Below, in pieces: positions 10,707-21,155 of a stretch of 24,210 nt of DNA. The stretch comes from Liolophura sinensis (taxonomy: Eukaryota > Mollusca > Polyplacophora > Chitonida > Chitonidae), in contig NW_027018462.1 of the NCBI RefSeq assembly GCF_032854445.1, positions 1-24,210 of the forward strand. The letters are read 5' to 3'. Numbering within the stretch: the stretch's first letter is position 1; every line of letters begins with the position of its first letter. The translations under genes and the position numbers were made by a program. The notes beneath the pieces were generated by a model that made no database searches, was not told the DNA's origin, and worked only from the letters and a program-made list of their open reading frames with translations.

Positions 10707-11256
10707 CCAGACGACGTCAAATCTTTGGGCCAAGCCCATTTAACTCACCCAGCAAATGTCTTACTTCTAAGTCGAAGACAAACTCAATGTCTTTATCTAC
10801 ATGTAGAAAAACCACACCATTTGTATATAAAAAAAACACAAGGTACTTGATACAGTGCGCTGTAAAAAGTACAATTAAACACTGACCCACATCAATAAGG
10901 TGCCAAAAGATGCGCAATTGGGCCAGGCATCTCCAGCTGTTGAAAAATTGCAAATTTCCTTGGTTTCCATGGAGTAAGAGCCGTTGCTGGGCACGTGATC
11001 TTGACATCAATGATTATTCATTTGTGGATACAGCCAAAAGTATTGGTCGGAGAGCAACGCGGTTTGCACCATTCGATTTCTCGTCAAAAAATACGTCGGA
11101 TTAGCCTCTTACCAGCAGCATTGGAACAGTTTTTCCACTTTTGGATTTTTGCCTGGTCTTTTTGCGAATTGAAATCGGCTACATTAACTATGTACAATCG
11201 CGACTGGTCATTACTATATTCAACTTTTCATTATAAGTTATGTGCCCTTCGGTAGC
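10707..11256 (+). repeat. Monomer 21, type A with ATTAAAC
   Basis: This clean 550-bp copy has ATTAAACAC and the private change GTGGATACAG (C to A), which disturbs the TGGC/GCCA hairpin. It heads a three-unit block resembling the one at 12909-14558. Confidence 0.96.
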
Positions 11257-11275
11257 CCAGACGACGTCAAATCTT

Positions 11276-11288
11276 TGGGCCAAGCCCA
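11276..11288. repeat. Short hairpin TGGGC-CAA-GCCCA, shown in monomer 22
   Basis: A five-base stem with a three-base loop sits near the unit start. It is intact in most copies and disturbed where one-base indels occur (for example 4415, 6072, 18985). The stem is too short to argue for function. Confidence 0.5.
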
Positions 11289-11345
11289 TTTAACTCACCC
11301 AGCAAATGTCTTACTTCTAAGTCGAAGACAAACTCAATGTCTTTA

Positions 11346-11357
11346 TCTACATGTAGA
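11346..11357. repeat. 12-bp perfect palindrome TCTACATGTAGA, shown in monomer 22
   Basis: The sequence equals its own reverse complement over 12 bases and lies about 16 bp upstream of the TATA-like tract. I see it intact in every copy that covers the region. It could be a dimeric protein site or a small cruciform, but no binding factor can be named from the sequence. Confidence 0.7.
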
Positions 11358-11373
11358 AAAACCACACCATTTG

Positions 11374-11386
11374 TATATAAAAAAAA
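11374..11386 (+). promoter_or_regulatory. TATA-like A-rich tract, shown in monomer 22
   Basis: TATATAA leads into a run of A residues, eight in total here. The same element is present at offset about 118 in nearly every copy, with a variable A-run (about 6-9). Variants are TATTTAAA (monomers 4 and 11) and TATATGAAA (29 and 41). It resembles a TATA box in form only. No start site or transcript can be shown, and an A/T tract is equally compatible with nucleosome exclusion or chance. Confidence 0.25.
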
Positions 11387-11401
11387 CACAAGGTACTTGA
11401 T

Positions 11402-11413
11402 ACAGTGCGCTGT
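11402..11413. repeat. Short hairpin ACAG-NNNN-CTGT, shown in monomer 22
   Basis: A four-base stem encloses TGCG or TCCG. The common G/C polymorphism of the array lies in the loop, so the stem is kept in both forms. Monomer 40 breaks it (CTGC). Confidence 0.4.
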
Positions 11414-11541
11414 AAAAAGTACAATTGAACACTGACCCACATCAATAAGGTGCCAAAAGATGCGCAATTGGGCCAGGCATCTCCAGCTGTTGAAAAATTG
11501 CAAATTTCCTTGGTTTCCATGGAGTAAGAGCCGTTGCTGGG

Positions 11542-11547
11542 CACGTG
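11542..11547. promoter_or_regulatory. CACGTG box, shown in monomer 22
   Basis: This six-base palindrome is the canonical E-box core bound by bHLH proteins. It is kept in nearly all copies; exceptions are CAAGTG at about 6340 and CACGGTG at about 8786. Near-universal presence is expected from array homogenisation alone, so binding is speculative. Confidence 0.2.
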
Positions 11548-11574
11548 ATCTTGACATCAATGATTATTCATTTG

Positions 11575-11586
11575 TGGCTACAGCCA
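11575..11586. repeat. Short hairpin TGGC-TACA-GCCA, shown in monomer 22
   Basis: A four-base stem with a four-base loop lies at offset 319-330. It is disturbed in monomer 21 (GGATACAGCC). No function is implied. Confidence 0.4.
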
Positions 11587-11679
11587 AAAGTATTGGTCGG
11601 AGAGCAACGCGGTTTGCACCATTCGATTTCTCGTCAAAAAATACGTCGGATTAGCCTCTTACCAGCAGCATTGGAACAG

Positions 11680-11714
11680 TTTTTCCACTTTTGGATTTTT
11701 GCCTGGTCTTTTAG
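11680..11714 (+). other. T-run cluster, shown in monomer 22
   Basis: Three runs of four or five T residues lie within about 35 bases, separated by short G/C-containing stretches. The first run varies between five and six T residues among copies. T-runs of this length can end Pol III transcription, but I found no convincing internal promoter boxes upstream, so this is a compositional note rather than a terminator call. Confidence 0.4.
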
Positions 11715-11806
11715 CGAATTGAAATCGGCTACATTAACTATGTACAATCGCGACTGGTCATTACTATATTCAACTTTTCATTATAAGTTATGTGCCCTTC
11801 GGTAGC

Positions 11807-12356
11807 CCAGACGACGTCAAATCTTTGGGCCAAGCCCATTTAACTCACCCAGCAAATGTCTTACTTCTAAGTCGAAGACAAACTCAATGTCTTTATCTAC
11901 ATGTAGAAAAACCACACCATTTGTATATAAAAAAACACAAGGTACTTGATACAGTCCGCTGTAAAAAGTACAATTGAACACTGACCCACATCAATAAGGT
12001 GCCAAAAGATGCGCAATTGGGCCAGGCATCTCCAGCTGTTGAAAAAATTGCAAATTTCCTTGGTTTCCATGGAGTAAGAGCCGTTGCTGGGCACGTGATC
12101 TTGACATCAATGATTATTCATTTGTGGCTACAGCCAAAAGTATTGGTCGGAGAGCAACGCGGTTTGCACCATTCGATTTCTCGTCAAAAAATACGTCGGA
12201 TTAGCCTCTTACCAGCAGCATTGGAACAGTTTTTCCACTTTTGGATTTTTGCCTGGTCTTTTTGCGAATTGAAATCGGCTACATTAACTATGTACAATCG
12301 CGACTGGTCATTACTATATTCAACTTTTCATTATAAGTTATGTGCCCTTCGGTAGC
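11807..12356 (+). repeat. Monomer 23, type A with CAGTCCG
   Basis: It has the CAGTCCG loop, a shortened A-run after TATAT and an extra A before TTGCAAATTT. As in monomer 4, that extra A fuses two frames into a spurious 118-codon one. Confidence 0.96.
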
Positions 12357-12908
12357 ACAGACGACGTCAAATCTTTGGGCCAAGCCCATTTAACTCACCC
12401 AGCAAATGTCTTACTTCTAAGTCGAAGACAAACTCAATGTCTTTATCTACATGTAGAAAAAACCACACCATTTGTATATAAAAAAAACACAAGGTACTTG
12501 ATACAGTGCGCTGTAAAAAGTACAATTGAACACTGACCCACATCAATAAGGTGCCAAAAGATGCGCAATTGGGCCAGGCATCTCCAGCTGTTGAAAAATT
12601 GCAAATTTCCTTGGTTTCCATGGAGTAAGAGCCGTTGCTGGGCACGTGATCTTGACATCAATGATTATTCATTTGTGGCTACAGCCAAAAGTATTGGTCG
12701 GAGAGCAACGCGGTTTGCACCATTCGATTTCTCGTCAAAAAATACGTCGGATTAGCCTCTTACCAGCAGCATTGGAACAGTTTTTTCCACTTTTGGATTT
12801 TTGCCTGGTCTTTTTGCGAATTGAAATCGGCTACATTAACTATGTACAATCGCGACTGGTCATTACTATATTCAACTTTTCATTATAAGTTATGTGCCCT
12901 TCGGTAGC
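12357..12908 (+). repeat. Monomer 24, type A
   Basis: It starts with A before CAGACG and has CAGTGCG. It has one extra A in GAAAAAACC and a six-T run before CCAC. Confidence 0.96.
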
Positions 12909-13458
12909 ACAGACGACGTCAAATCTTTGGGCCAAGCCCATTTAACTCACCCAGCAAATGTCTTACTTCTAAGTCGAAGACAAACTCAATGTCTTTATCT
13001 ACATGTAGAAAAACCACACCATTTGTATATAAAAAAAACACAAGGTACTTGATACAGTGCGCTGTAAAAAGTACAATTAAACACTGACCCACATCAATAA
13101 GGTGCCAAAAGATGCGCAATTGGGCCAGGCATCTCCAGCTGTTGAAAAATTGCAAATTTCCTTGGTTTCCATGGAGTAAGAGCCGTTGCTGGGCACGTGA
13201 TCTTGACATCAATGATTATTCATTTGTGGCTACAGCCAAAAGTATTGGTCGGAGAGCAACGCGGTTTGCACCATTCGATTTCTCGTCAAAAAATACGTCG
13301 GATTAGCCTCTTACCAGCAGCATTGGAACAGTTTTTCCACTTTTGGATTTTTGCCTGGTCTTTTTGCGAATTGAAATCGGCTACATTAACTATGTACAAT
13401 CGCGACTGGTCATTACTATATTCAACTTTTCATTATAAGTTATGTGCCCTTCGGTAGC
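12909..13458 (+). repeat. Monomer 25, type A with ATTAAAC
   Basis: This clean 550-bp copy with A before CAGACG and ATTAAACAC stands four units after monomer 21, which has the same ATTAAAC marker. Confidence 0.96.
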
Positions 13459-14009
13459 CCAGACGACGTCAAATCTTTGGGCCAAGCCCATTTAACTCAC
13501 CCAGCAAATGTCTTACTTCTAAGTCGAAGACAAACTCAATGTCTTTATCTACATGTAGAAAAACCACACCATTTGTATATAATAAAAAACACAAGGTACT
13601 TGATACAGTGCGCTGTAAAAAGTACAATTGAACACTGACCCACATCAATAAGGTGCCAAAAGATGCGCAATTGGGCCAGGCATCTCCAGCTGTTGAAAAA
13701 TTGCAAATTTCCTTGGTTTCCATGGAGTAAGAGCCGTTGCTGGGCACGTGATCTTGACATCAATGATTATTCATTTGTGGCTACAGCCAAAAGTATTGGT
13801 CGGAGAGCAACGCGGTTTGCACCATTCGATTTCTCGTCAAAAAATACGTCGGATTAGCCTCTTACCAGCAGCATTGGAACAGTTTTTCCACTTTTGGATT
13901 TTTGCCTGGTCTTTTAGCGAATTGAAATCGGCTACATTAACTATGTACAATCGCGACTGGTCATTACTATATTCAACTTTTCATTATAAGTTATGTGCCC
14001 TTCGGTAGC
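13459..14009 (+). repeat. Monomer 26, type A with CTTTTAGCG
   Basis: It carries CTTTTAGCG like monomers 22 and 38. The A-run is interrupted by T (TATAATAAAAAAC), which is private to this copy. Confidence 0.96.
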
Positions 14010-14558
14010 CCAGACGACGTCAAATCTTTGGGCCAAGCCCATTTAACTCACCCAGCAAATGTCTTACTTCTAAGTCGAAGACAAACTCAATGTCTTTATC
14101 TACATGTAGAAAAACCACACCATTTGTATATAAAAAAACACAAGGTACTTGATACAGTCCGCTGTAAAAAGTACAATTGAACACTGACCCACATCAATAA
14201 GGTGCCAAAAGATGCGCAATTGGGCCAGGCATCTCCAGCTGTTGAAAAATTGCAAATTTCCTTGGTTTCCATGGAGTAAGAGCCGTTGCTGGGCACGTGA
14301 TCTTGACATCAATGATTATTCATTTGTGGCTACAGCCAAAAGTATTGGTCGGAGAGCAACGCGGTTTGCACCATTCGATTTCTCGTCAAAAAATACGTCG
14401 GATTAGCCTCTTACCAACAGCATTGGAACAGTTTTTCCACTTTTGGATTTTTGCCTGGTCTTTTTGCTAATTGAAATCGGCTACATTAACTATGTACAAT
14501 CGCGACTGGTCATTACTATATTCAACTTTTCATTATAAGTTATGTGCCCTTCGGTAGC
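14010..14558 (+). repeat. Monomer 27, type A with CAACAG and GCTAATT
   Basis: It has the CAGTCCG loop, TTACCAACAG and CTTTTTGCTAATT in place of GCGAATT. It shares all of these with the next unit. Confidence 0.96.
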
Positions 14559-15109
14559 CCAGACGACGTCAAATCTTTGGGCCAAGCCCATTTAACTCAC
14601 CCAGCAAATGTCTTACTTCTAAGTCGAAGACAAACTCAATGTCTTTATCTACATGTAGAAAAAACCACACCATTTGTATATAAAAAAAACTCAAGGTACT
14701 TGATACAGTCCGCTGTAAAAAGTACAATTGAACACTGACCCACATCAATAAGGTGCCAAAAGATGCGCAATTGGGCCAGGCATCTCCAGCTGTTGAAAAA
14801 TTGCAAATTTCCTTGGTTTCCATGGAGTAAGAGCCGTTGCTGGGCACGTGATCTTGACATCAATGATTATTCATTTGTGGCTACAGCCAAAAGTATTGGT
14901 CGGAGAGCAACGCGGTTTGCACCATTCGATTTCTCGTCAAAAAGAACGTCGGATTAGCCTCTTACCAACAGCATTGGAACAGTTTTTCCATTTTTGGATT
15001 TTTGCCTGGTCTTTTTGCTAATTGAAATCGGCTACATTAACTATGTACAATCGCGACTGGTCATTACTATATTCAACTTTTCATTATAAGTTATGTGCCC
15101 TTCGGTAGC
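14559..15109 (+). repeat. Monomer 28, type A with CAACAG and GCTAATT
   Basis: It carries the same marker set as monomer 27, plus private AACTCAAGG, AAAAAGAACGTCGG and TTCCATTTTTGG. This suggests a recent single-unit duplication followed by a few changes. Confidence 0.96.
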
Positions 15110-15660
15110 CCAGACGACGTCAAATCTTTGGGCCAAGCCCATTTAACTCACCCAGCAAATGTCTTACTTCTAAGTCGAAGACAAACTCAATGTCTTTATC
15201 TACATGTAGAAAAACCACACCATTTGTATATGAAAAAAAACACAAGGTACTTGATACAGTGCGCTGTAAAAAGTACAATTGAACACTGACCCACATCAAT
15301 AAGGTGCCAAAAGATGCGCAATTGGGCCAGGCATCTCCAGCTGTTGAAAAATTGCAAATTTCCTTGGTTTCCATGGAGTAAGAGCCGTTGCTGGGCACGT
15401 GATCTTGACATCAATGATTATTCATTTGTGGCTACAGCCAAAAGTATTGGTCGGAGAGCAACGCGGTTTGCACCATTCGATTTCTCGTCAAAAAATACGT
15501 CGGATTAGCCTCTTACCAGCAGCATTGGAACAGTTTTTCCACTTTTGGATTTTTGCCTGGTCTTTTTGCGAATTGAAATCGGCTACATTAACTATGTACA
15601 ATCGCGACTGGTCATTACTATATTCAACTTTTCATTATAAGTTATGTGCCCTTCGGTAGC
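15110..15660 (+). repeat. Monomer 29, type A with TATATGAAA
   Basis: This clean copy has the TATA-like tract reading TATATGAAAA, a change shared with the unit at 21708. The CAGTGCG loop is present. Confidence 0.96.
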
Positions 15661-16210
15661 CCAGACGACGTCAAATCTTTGGGCCAAGCCCATTTAACTC
15701 ACCCAGCAAATGTCTTACTTCTAAGTCGAAGACAAACTCAATGTCTTTATCTACATGTAGAAAAACCACACCATTTGTATATAAAAAAAACACAAGGTAC
15801 TTGATACAGTGCGCTGTAAAAAGTACAATTGAACACTGACCCACATCAATAAGGTGCCAAAAGATGCGCAATTGGGCCAGGCATCTCCAGCTGTTGAAAA
15901 ATTGCAAATTTCCTTGGTTTCCATGGAGTAAGAGCCGTTGCTGGGCACGTGATCTTGACATCAATGATTATTCATTTGTGGCTACAGCCAACAGTATTGG
16001 TCGGAGAGCAACGCGGTTTGCACCATTCGATTTCTCGTCAAAAAATACGTCGGATTAGCCTCTTACCAGCAGCATTGGAACAGTTTTTCCACTTTTGGAT
16101 TTTTGCCTGGTCTTTTTGCGAATTGAAATCGGCTACATTAACTATGTACAATCGCGACTGGTCATTACTATATTCAACTTTTCATTATAAGTTATGTGCC
16201 CTTCGGTAGC
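15661..16210 (+). repeat. Monomer 30, type A with CCAACAGT
   Basis: This clean 550-bp copy carries CCAACAGTATT, as in monomers 18 and 20. Confidence 0.96.
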
Positions 16211-16760
16211 ACAGACGACGTCAAATCTTTGGGCCAAGCCCATTTAACTCACCCAGCAAATGTCTTACTTCTAAGTCGAAGACAAACTCAATGTCTTTAT
16301 CTACATGTAGAAAAACCACACCATTTGTATATAAAAAAAACACAAGGTACTTGATACAGTCCGCTGTAAAAAGTACAATTGAACACTGACCCACATCAAT
16401 AAGGTGCCAAAAGATGCGCAATTGGGCCAGGCATCTCCAGCTGTTGAAAAATTGCAAATTTCCTTGGTTTCCATGGAGTAAGAGCCGTTGCTGGGCACGT
16501 GATCTTGACATCAATGATTATTCATTTGTGGCTACAGCCAAAAGTATTGGTCGGAGAGCAACGCGGTTTGCACCATTCGATTTCTCGTCAAAAAATACGT
16601 CGGATTAGCCTCTTACCAGCAGCATTGGAACAGTTTTTCCACTTTTGGATTTTTGCCTGGTCTTTTTGCGAATTGAAATCGGCTACATTAACTATGTACA
16701 ATCGCGACTGGTCATTACTATATTCAACTTTTCATTATAAGTTATGTGCCCTTCGGTAGC
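16211..16760 (+). repeat. Monomer 31, type A
   Basis: This clean 550-bp copy has A before CAGACG combined with the CAGTCCG loop, an otherwise unusual pairing of markers. Confidence 0.96.
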
Positions 16761-17311
16761 CCAGACGACGTCAAATCTTTGGGCCAAGCCCATTTAACTC
16801 ACCCAGCAAATGTCTTACTTCTAAGTCGAAGACAAACTCAATGTCTTTATCTACATGTAGAAAAACCACACCATTTGTATATAAAAAAAAACACAAGGTA
16901 CTTGATACAGTGCGCTGTAAAAAGTACAATTAAACACTGACCCACATCAATAAGGTGCCAAAAGATGCGCAATTGGGCCAGGCATCTCCAGCTGTTGAAA
17001 AATTGCAAATTTCCTTGGTTTCCATGGAGTAAGAGCCGTTGCTGGGCACGTGATCTTGACATCAATGATTATTCATTTGTGGCTACAGCCAAAAGTATTG
17101 GTCGGAGAGCAACACGGTTTGCACCATTCGATTTCTCGTCAAAAAATACGTCGGATTAGCCTCTTATCAGCAGCATTGGAACAGTTTTTCCACTTTTGGA
17201 TTTTTGCCTGGTCTTTCTGCTAATTGAAATCGGCTACATTAACTATGTACAATCGCGACTGGTCATTACTATATTCAACTTTTCATTATAAGTTATGTGC
17301 CCTTCGGTAGC
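16761..17311 (+). repeat. Monomer 32, type A, block head with AACACGG
   Basis: It carries the linked set ATTAAACAC, CAACACGGTT, TTATCAGCAG and CTTTCTGCTAATT. The identical set recurs at 18412 and 22260, each time directly followed by a type B copy. Confidence 0.96.
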
Positions 17312-17861
17312 CCAGACGACGTCAAATCTTTGGGCCAAGCCCATTTAACTCACCCAGGAGTTGTCTTACTTCTAAGTCGAAGATAAACTCAATGTCTTTA
17401 TCTACATGTAGAAAAACCACACCATTTGTATATAAAAAAACACAAGGTACTTGATACAGTCCGCTGTAAAAAGTACAATTGAACACTGACCCACATCAAT
17501 AAGGTGCCAAAAGATGCGCAATTGGGCCAGGCATCTCCAGCTGTTGAAAAATTGCAAATTTCCTTGGTTTCCATGGAGTAAGAGCCGTTGCTGGGCACGT
17601 GATCTTGACATCAATGATTATTCATTTGTGGCTACAGCCAAAAGTATTGGTCGGAGAGCAACGCGGTTTGCACCATTCGATTTCTCGTCAAAAAATACGT
17701 CGGATTAGCCTCTTACCAACAGCATTGGAACAGTTTTTCCACTTTTGGATTTTTGCCTGGTCTTTTTTGCGAATTGAAATCGGCTACATTAACTATGTAC
17801 AATCGCGACTGGTCATTACTATATTCAACTTTTCATTATAAGTTATGTGCCCTTCGGTAGC
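17312..17861 (+). repeat. Monomer 33, type B2
   Basis: It has type B markers CAGGAGTTG and GATAAAC, but TGACCCAC, AAAAGTATT and TTACCAACAG. This combination (B2) differs from the B1 copies near the left of the window. CTTTTTTGCG has one extra T. Confidence 0.96.
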
Positions 17862-18411
17862 CCAGACGACGTCAAATCTTTGGGCCAAGCCCATTTAACT
17901 CACCCAGCAAATGTCTTACTTCTAAGTCGAAGACAAACTCAATGTCTTTATCTACATGTAGAAAAACCACACCATTTGTATATAAAAAAAACACAAGGTA
18001 CTTGATACAGTGCGCTGTAAAAAGTACAATTGAACACTGACCCACATCAATAAGGTGCCAAAAGATGCGCAATTGGGCCAGGCATCTCCCAGCTGTTGAA
18101 AATTGCAAATTTCCTTGGTTTCCATGGAGTAAGAGCCGTTGCTGGGCACGTGATCTTGACATCAATGATTATTCATTTGTGGCTACAGCCAAAGTATTGG
18201 TCGGAGAGCAACGCGGTTTGCACCATTCGATTTCTCGTCAAAAAATACGTCGGATTAGCCTCTTACCAGCAGCATTGGAACAGTTTTTTCCACTTTTGGA
18301 TTTTTGCCTGGTCTTTTTGCGAATTGAAATCGGCTACATTAACTATGTACAATCGCGACTGGTCATTACTATATTCAACTTTTCATTATAAGTTATGTGC
18401 CCTTCGGTAGC
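17862..18411 (+). repeat. Monomer 34, type A
   Basis: It has the CAGTGCG loop and a six-T run before CCAC. Offsetting one-base differences occur (CATCTCCCAGC, GTTGAAAATTG and GCCAAAGTATT). Confidence 0.96.
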
Positions 18412-18963
18412 CCAGACGACGTCAAATCTTTGGGCCAAGCCCATTTAACTCACCCAGCAAATGTCTTACTTCTAAGTCGAAGACAAACTCAATGTCTTTA
18501 TCTACATGTAGAAAAACCACACCATTTGTATATAAAAAAAACACAAGGTACTTGATACAGTGCGCTGTAAAAAGTACAATTAAACACTGACCCACATCAA
18601 TAAGGTGCCAAAAGATGCGCAATTGGGCCCAGGCATCTCCAGCTGTTGAAAAATTGCAAATTTCCTTGGTTTCCATGGAGTAAGAGCCGTTGCTGGGCAC
18701 GTGATCTTGACATCAATGATTATTCATTTGTGGCTACAGCCAAAAGTATTGGTCGGAGAGGCAACACGGTTTGCACCATTCGATTTCTCGTCAAAAAATA
18801 CGTCGGATTAGCCTCTTATCAGCAGCATTGGAACAGTTTTTCCACTTTTGGATTTTTGCCTGGTCTTTCTGCTAATTGAAATCGGCTACATTAACTATGT
18901 ACAATCGCGACTGGTCATTACTATATTCAACTTTTCATTATAAGTTTATGTGCCCTTCGGTAG
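18412..18963 (+). repeat. Monomer 35, type A, block head with AACACGG
   Basis: It has the same linked set as monomer 32 (ATTAAACAC, CAACACGGTT, TTATCAGCAG, CTTTCTGCTAATT). Extra bases occur in TTGGGCCCAGG, GAGAGGCAAC and AAGTTTATG. Confidence 0.96.
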
Positions 18964-19508
18964 CCAGACGACGTCAAATCTTTGGGCAAGCCCATTTAAC
19001 TCACCCAGGAGTTGTCTTACTTCTAAGTCGAAGATAAACTCAATGTCTTTATCTACATGTAGAAAAACCACACCATTTGATATAAAAAAACACAAGGTAC
19101 TTGATACAGTCCGCTGTAAAAAGTACAATTGAACACTGACCCACATCAATAAGGTGCCAAAAGATGCGCAATTGGGCCAGCATCTCCAGCTGTTGAAAAA
19201 TTGCAAATTTCCTTGGTTTCCATGGAGTAAGAGCCGTTGCTGGGCACGTGATCTTGACATCAATGATTATTCATTTGTGGCTACAGCCAAAAGTATTGGT
19301 CGGAGAGCAACGCGGTTTGCACCATTCGATTTCTCGTCAAAAAATACGTCGGATTAGCCTCTTACCAACAGCATTGGAACAGTTTTTCCACTTTGGATTT
19401 TTGCCTGGTCTTTTTGCGAATTGAAATCGGCTACATTAACTATGTACAATCGCGACTGGTCATTACTATATTCAACTTTTCATTATAAGTTATGTGCCCT
19501 TCGGTAGC
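18964..19508 (+). repeat. Monomer 36, type B2
   Basis: It has CAGGAGTTG, GATAAAC, TGACCCAC and TTACCAACAG, matching monomer 33. This 545-bp unit is short because of single-base losses (TTTGGGCAAGCC, ATTTGATATA, GGGCCAGCATC, CCACTTTGG). Confidence 0.96.
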
Positions 19509-20060
19509 CCAGACGACGTCAAATCTTTGGGCCAAGACCCATTTAACTCACCCAGCAAATGTCTTACTTCTAAGTCGAAGACAAACTCAATGTCTTTATC
19601 TACATGTAGAAAAACCACACACATTTGTATATAAAAAAAAACACAAGGTACTTGATACAGTGCGCTGTAAAAAGTACAATTGAACACTGACCCACATCAA
19701 TAAGGTGCCAAAAGATGCGCAATTGGGGCCAGGCATCTCAGCTGTTGAAAAATTGCAAATTTCCTTGGTTTCCATGGAGTAAGAGCCGTTGCTGGGCACG
19801 TGATCTTGACATCAATGATTATTCATTTGTGGCTACAGCAAAAGTATTGGTCGGAGAGCAACGCGGTTTGCACCATTCGATTTCTCGTCAAAAAATACGT
19901 CGGATTAGCCTCTTACCAGCAGCATTGGAACAGTTTTTCCACTTTTGGATTTTTGCCTGGTCTTTTTGCGAATTGAAATCGGCTACATTAACTATGTACA
20001 ATCGCGACTGGTCATTACTATATTCAACTTTTCATTATAAGTTATGTGCCCTTCGGTAGC
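19509..20060 (+). repeat. Monomer 37, type A
   Basis: It has the CAGTGCG loop. One-base changes include CCAAGACCC, CACACACATTT, TTGGGGCC, GGCATCTCAGC and CAGCAAAAGT. Confidence 0.96.
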
Positions 20061-20606
20061 CCAGACGACGTCAAATCTTTGGGCCAAGCCCATTTAACTC
20101 ACCCAGCAAATGTCTTACTTCTAAGTCGAAGACAAACTCAATGTCTTTATCTACATGTAGAAAACCACACCATTTGTATATAAAAAAAACACAAGGTACT
20201 TGATACAGTGCGCTGTAAAAAGTACAATTGAACACTGACCCCACATCAATAGGTGCCAAAAGATGCGCAATTGGGCCAGGCATCTCCAGCTGTTGAAAAA
20301 TTGCAAATTTCCTTGGTTTCCATGGAGTAAGAGCCGTTGCTGGGCACGTGATCTTGACATCAATGATTATGATTTGTGGCTACAGCCAAAGTATTGGTCG
20401 GAGAGCAACGCGGTTTGCACCATTCGATTTCTCGTCAAAAAATACGTCGGATTAGCCTCTTACCAGCAGCATTGGAACAGTTTTTCCCTTTTGGATTTTT
20501 GCCTGGTCTTTTAGCGAATTGAAATCGGCTACATTAACTATGTACAATCGCGACTGGTCATTACTATATTCAACTTTTCATTATAAGTTATGTGCCCTTC
20601 GGTAGC
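20061..20606 (+). repeat. Monomer 38, type A with CTTTTAGCG
   Basis: It carries CTTTTAGCG. This 546-bp unit has one-base losses (AGAAAACCACA, CAATAGGTGCC, CCAAAGTATT, TTTTTCCCTTTTGG) and a private ATTATGATTTG. Confidence 0.95.
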
Positions 20607-21155
20607 CCAGACGACGTCAAATCTTTGGGCCAAGCCCATTTAACTCACCCAGCAAATGTCTTACCTTCTAAGTCGAAGACAAACTCAATGTCTTTATCTA
20701 CATGTAGAAAAACCACACCATTTGTATATAAAAAAACACAAGGTACTTGATACAGTCCGCTGTAAAAAGTACAATTGAACACTGACCCACATCAATAAGG
20801 TGCCAAAAGATGCGCAATTGGGCCAGGCATCTCCAGCTGTTGAAAAATTGCAATTTCCTTGGTTTCCATGGAGTAAGAGCCGTTGCTGGGCACGTGATCT
20901 TGACATCAATGATTATTCATTTGTGGCTACAGCCAAAAGTATTGGTCGGAGAGCAACGCGGTTTGCACCATTCGATTTCTCGTCAAAAAATACGTCGGAT
21001 TAGCCTCTTACCAGCAGCATTGGAACAGTTTTCTTACTTTTGGATTTTTGCCTGGTCTTTTTGCGAATTGAAATCGGCTACATTAACTATGTACAATCGC
21101 GACTGGTCATTACTATATTCAACTTTTCATTATAAGTTATGTGCCCTTCGGTAGC
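20607..21155 (+). repeat. Monomer 39, type A with CAGTCCG
   Basis: It has the CAGTCCG loop. It shows CTTACCTTC, GCAATTTCC and TTTTCTTACTTTTGG. Confidence 0.95.

Larger units (their letters stand above)
11257..11806 (+). repeat. Monomer 22, type A with CTTTTAGCG (reference copy)
   Basis: This clean 550-bp copy is used here for the sub-feature coordinates. Its one notable marker is CTTTTAGCG in place of CTTTTTGCG, shared with the units at 13459 and 20061. Confidence 0.96.

Noticed and set aside
11590-11630. Pol III internal promoter (TGGTCGGAGAG as A box, CATTCGATTTC as B box)
   Set aside because: Both differ from consensus at one or more positions, and they lie only about 20 bp apart, much closer than in tRNA genes or tRNA-derived SINEs. 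I could not fold a tRNA around them.
11545-11805. Plus-strand open frame of 86 codons, recurring in most units
   Set aside because: It starts at GTG, is broken in units with GCTAATT or an extra T, and has no recognised domain. With 550 not divisible by three, frames also rotate from unit to unit, so no polyprotein is possible.
11257-11806. CENP-B box
   Set aside because: No match to the essential TTCG, A and CGGG positions on either strand; CTTCGGTAGCCCAG fails at the A and CGGG positions.
11999-12355. Plus-strand open frame of 118 codons (also at 1844-2200)
   Set aside because: It exists only where one extra A before TTGCAAATTT joins two frames; most copies lack it. It starts at GTG, and there is no supporting signal. 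The appearance of a protein is due to a homopolymer indel.
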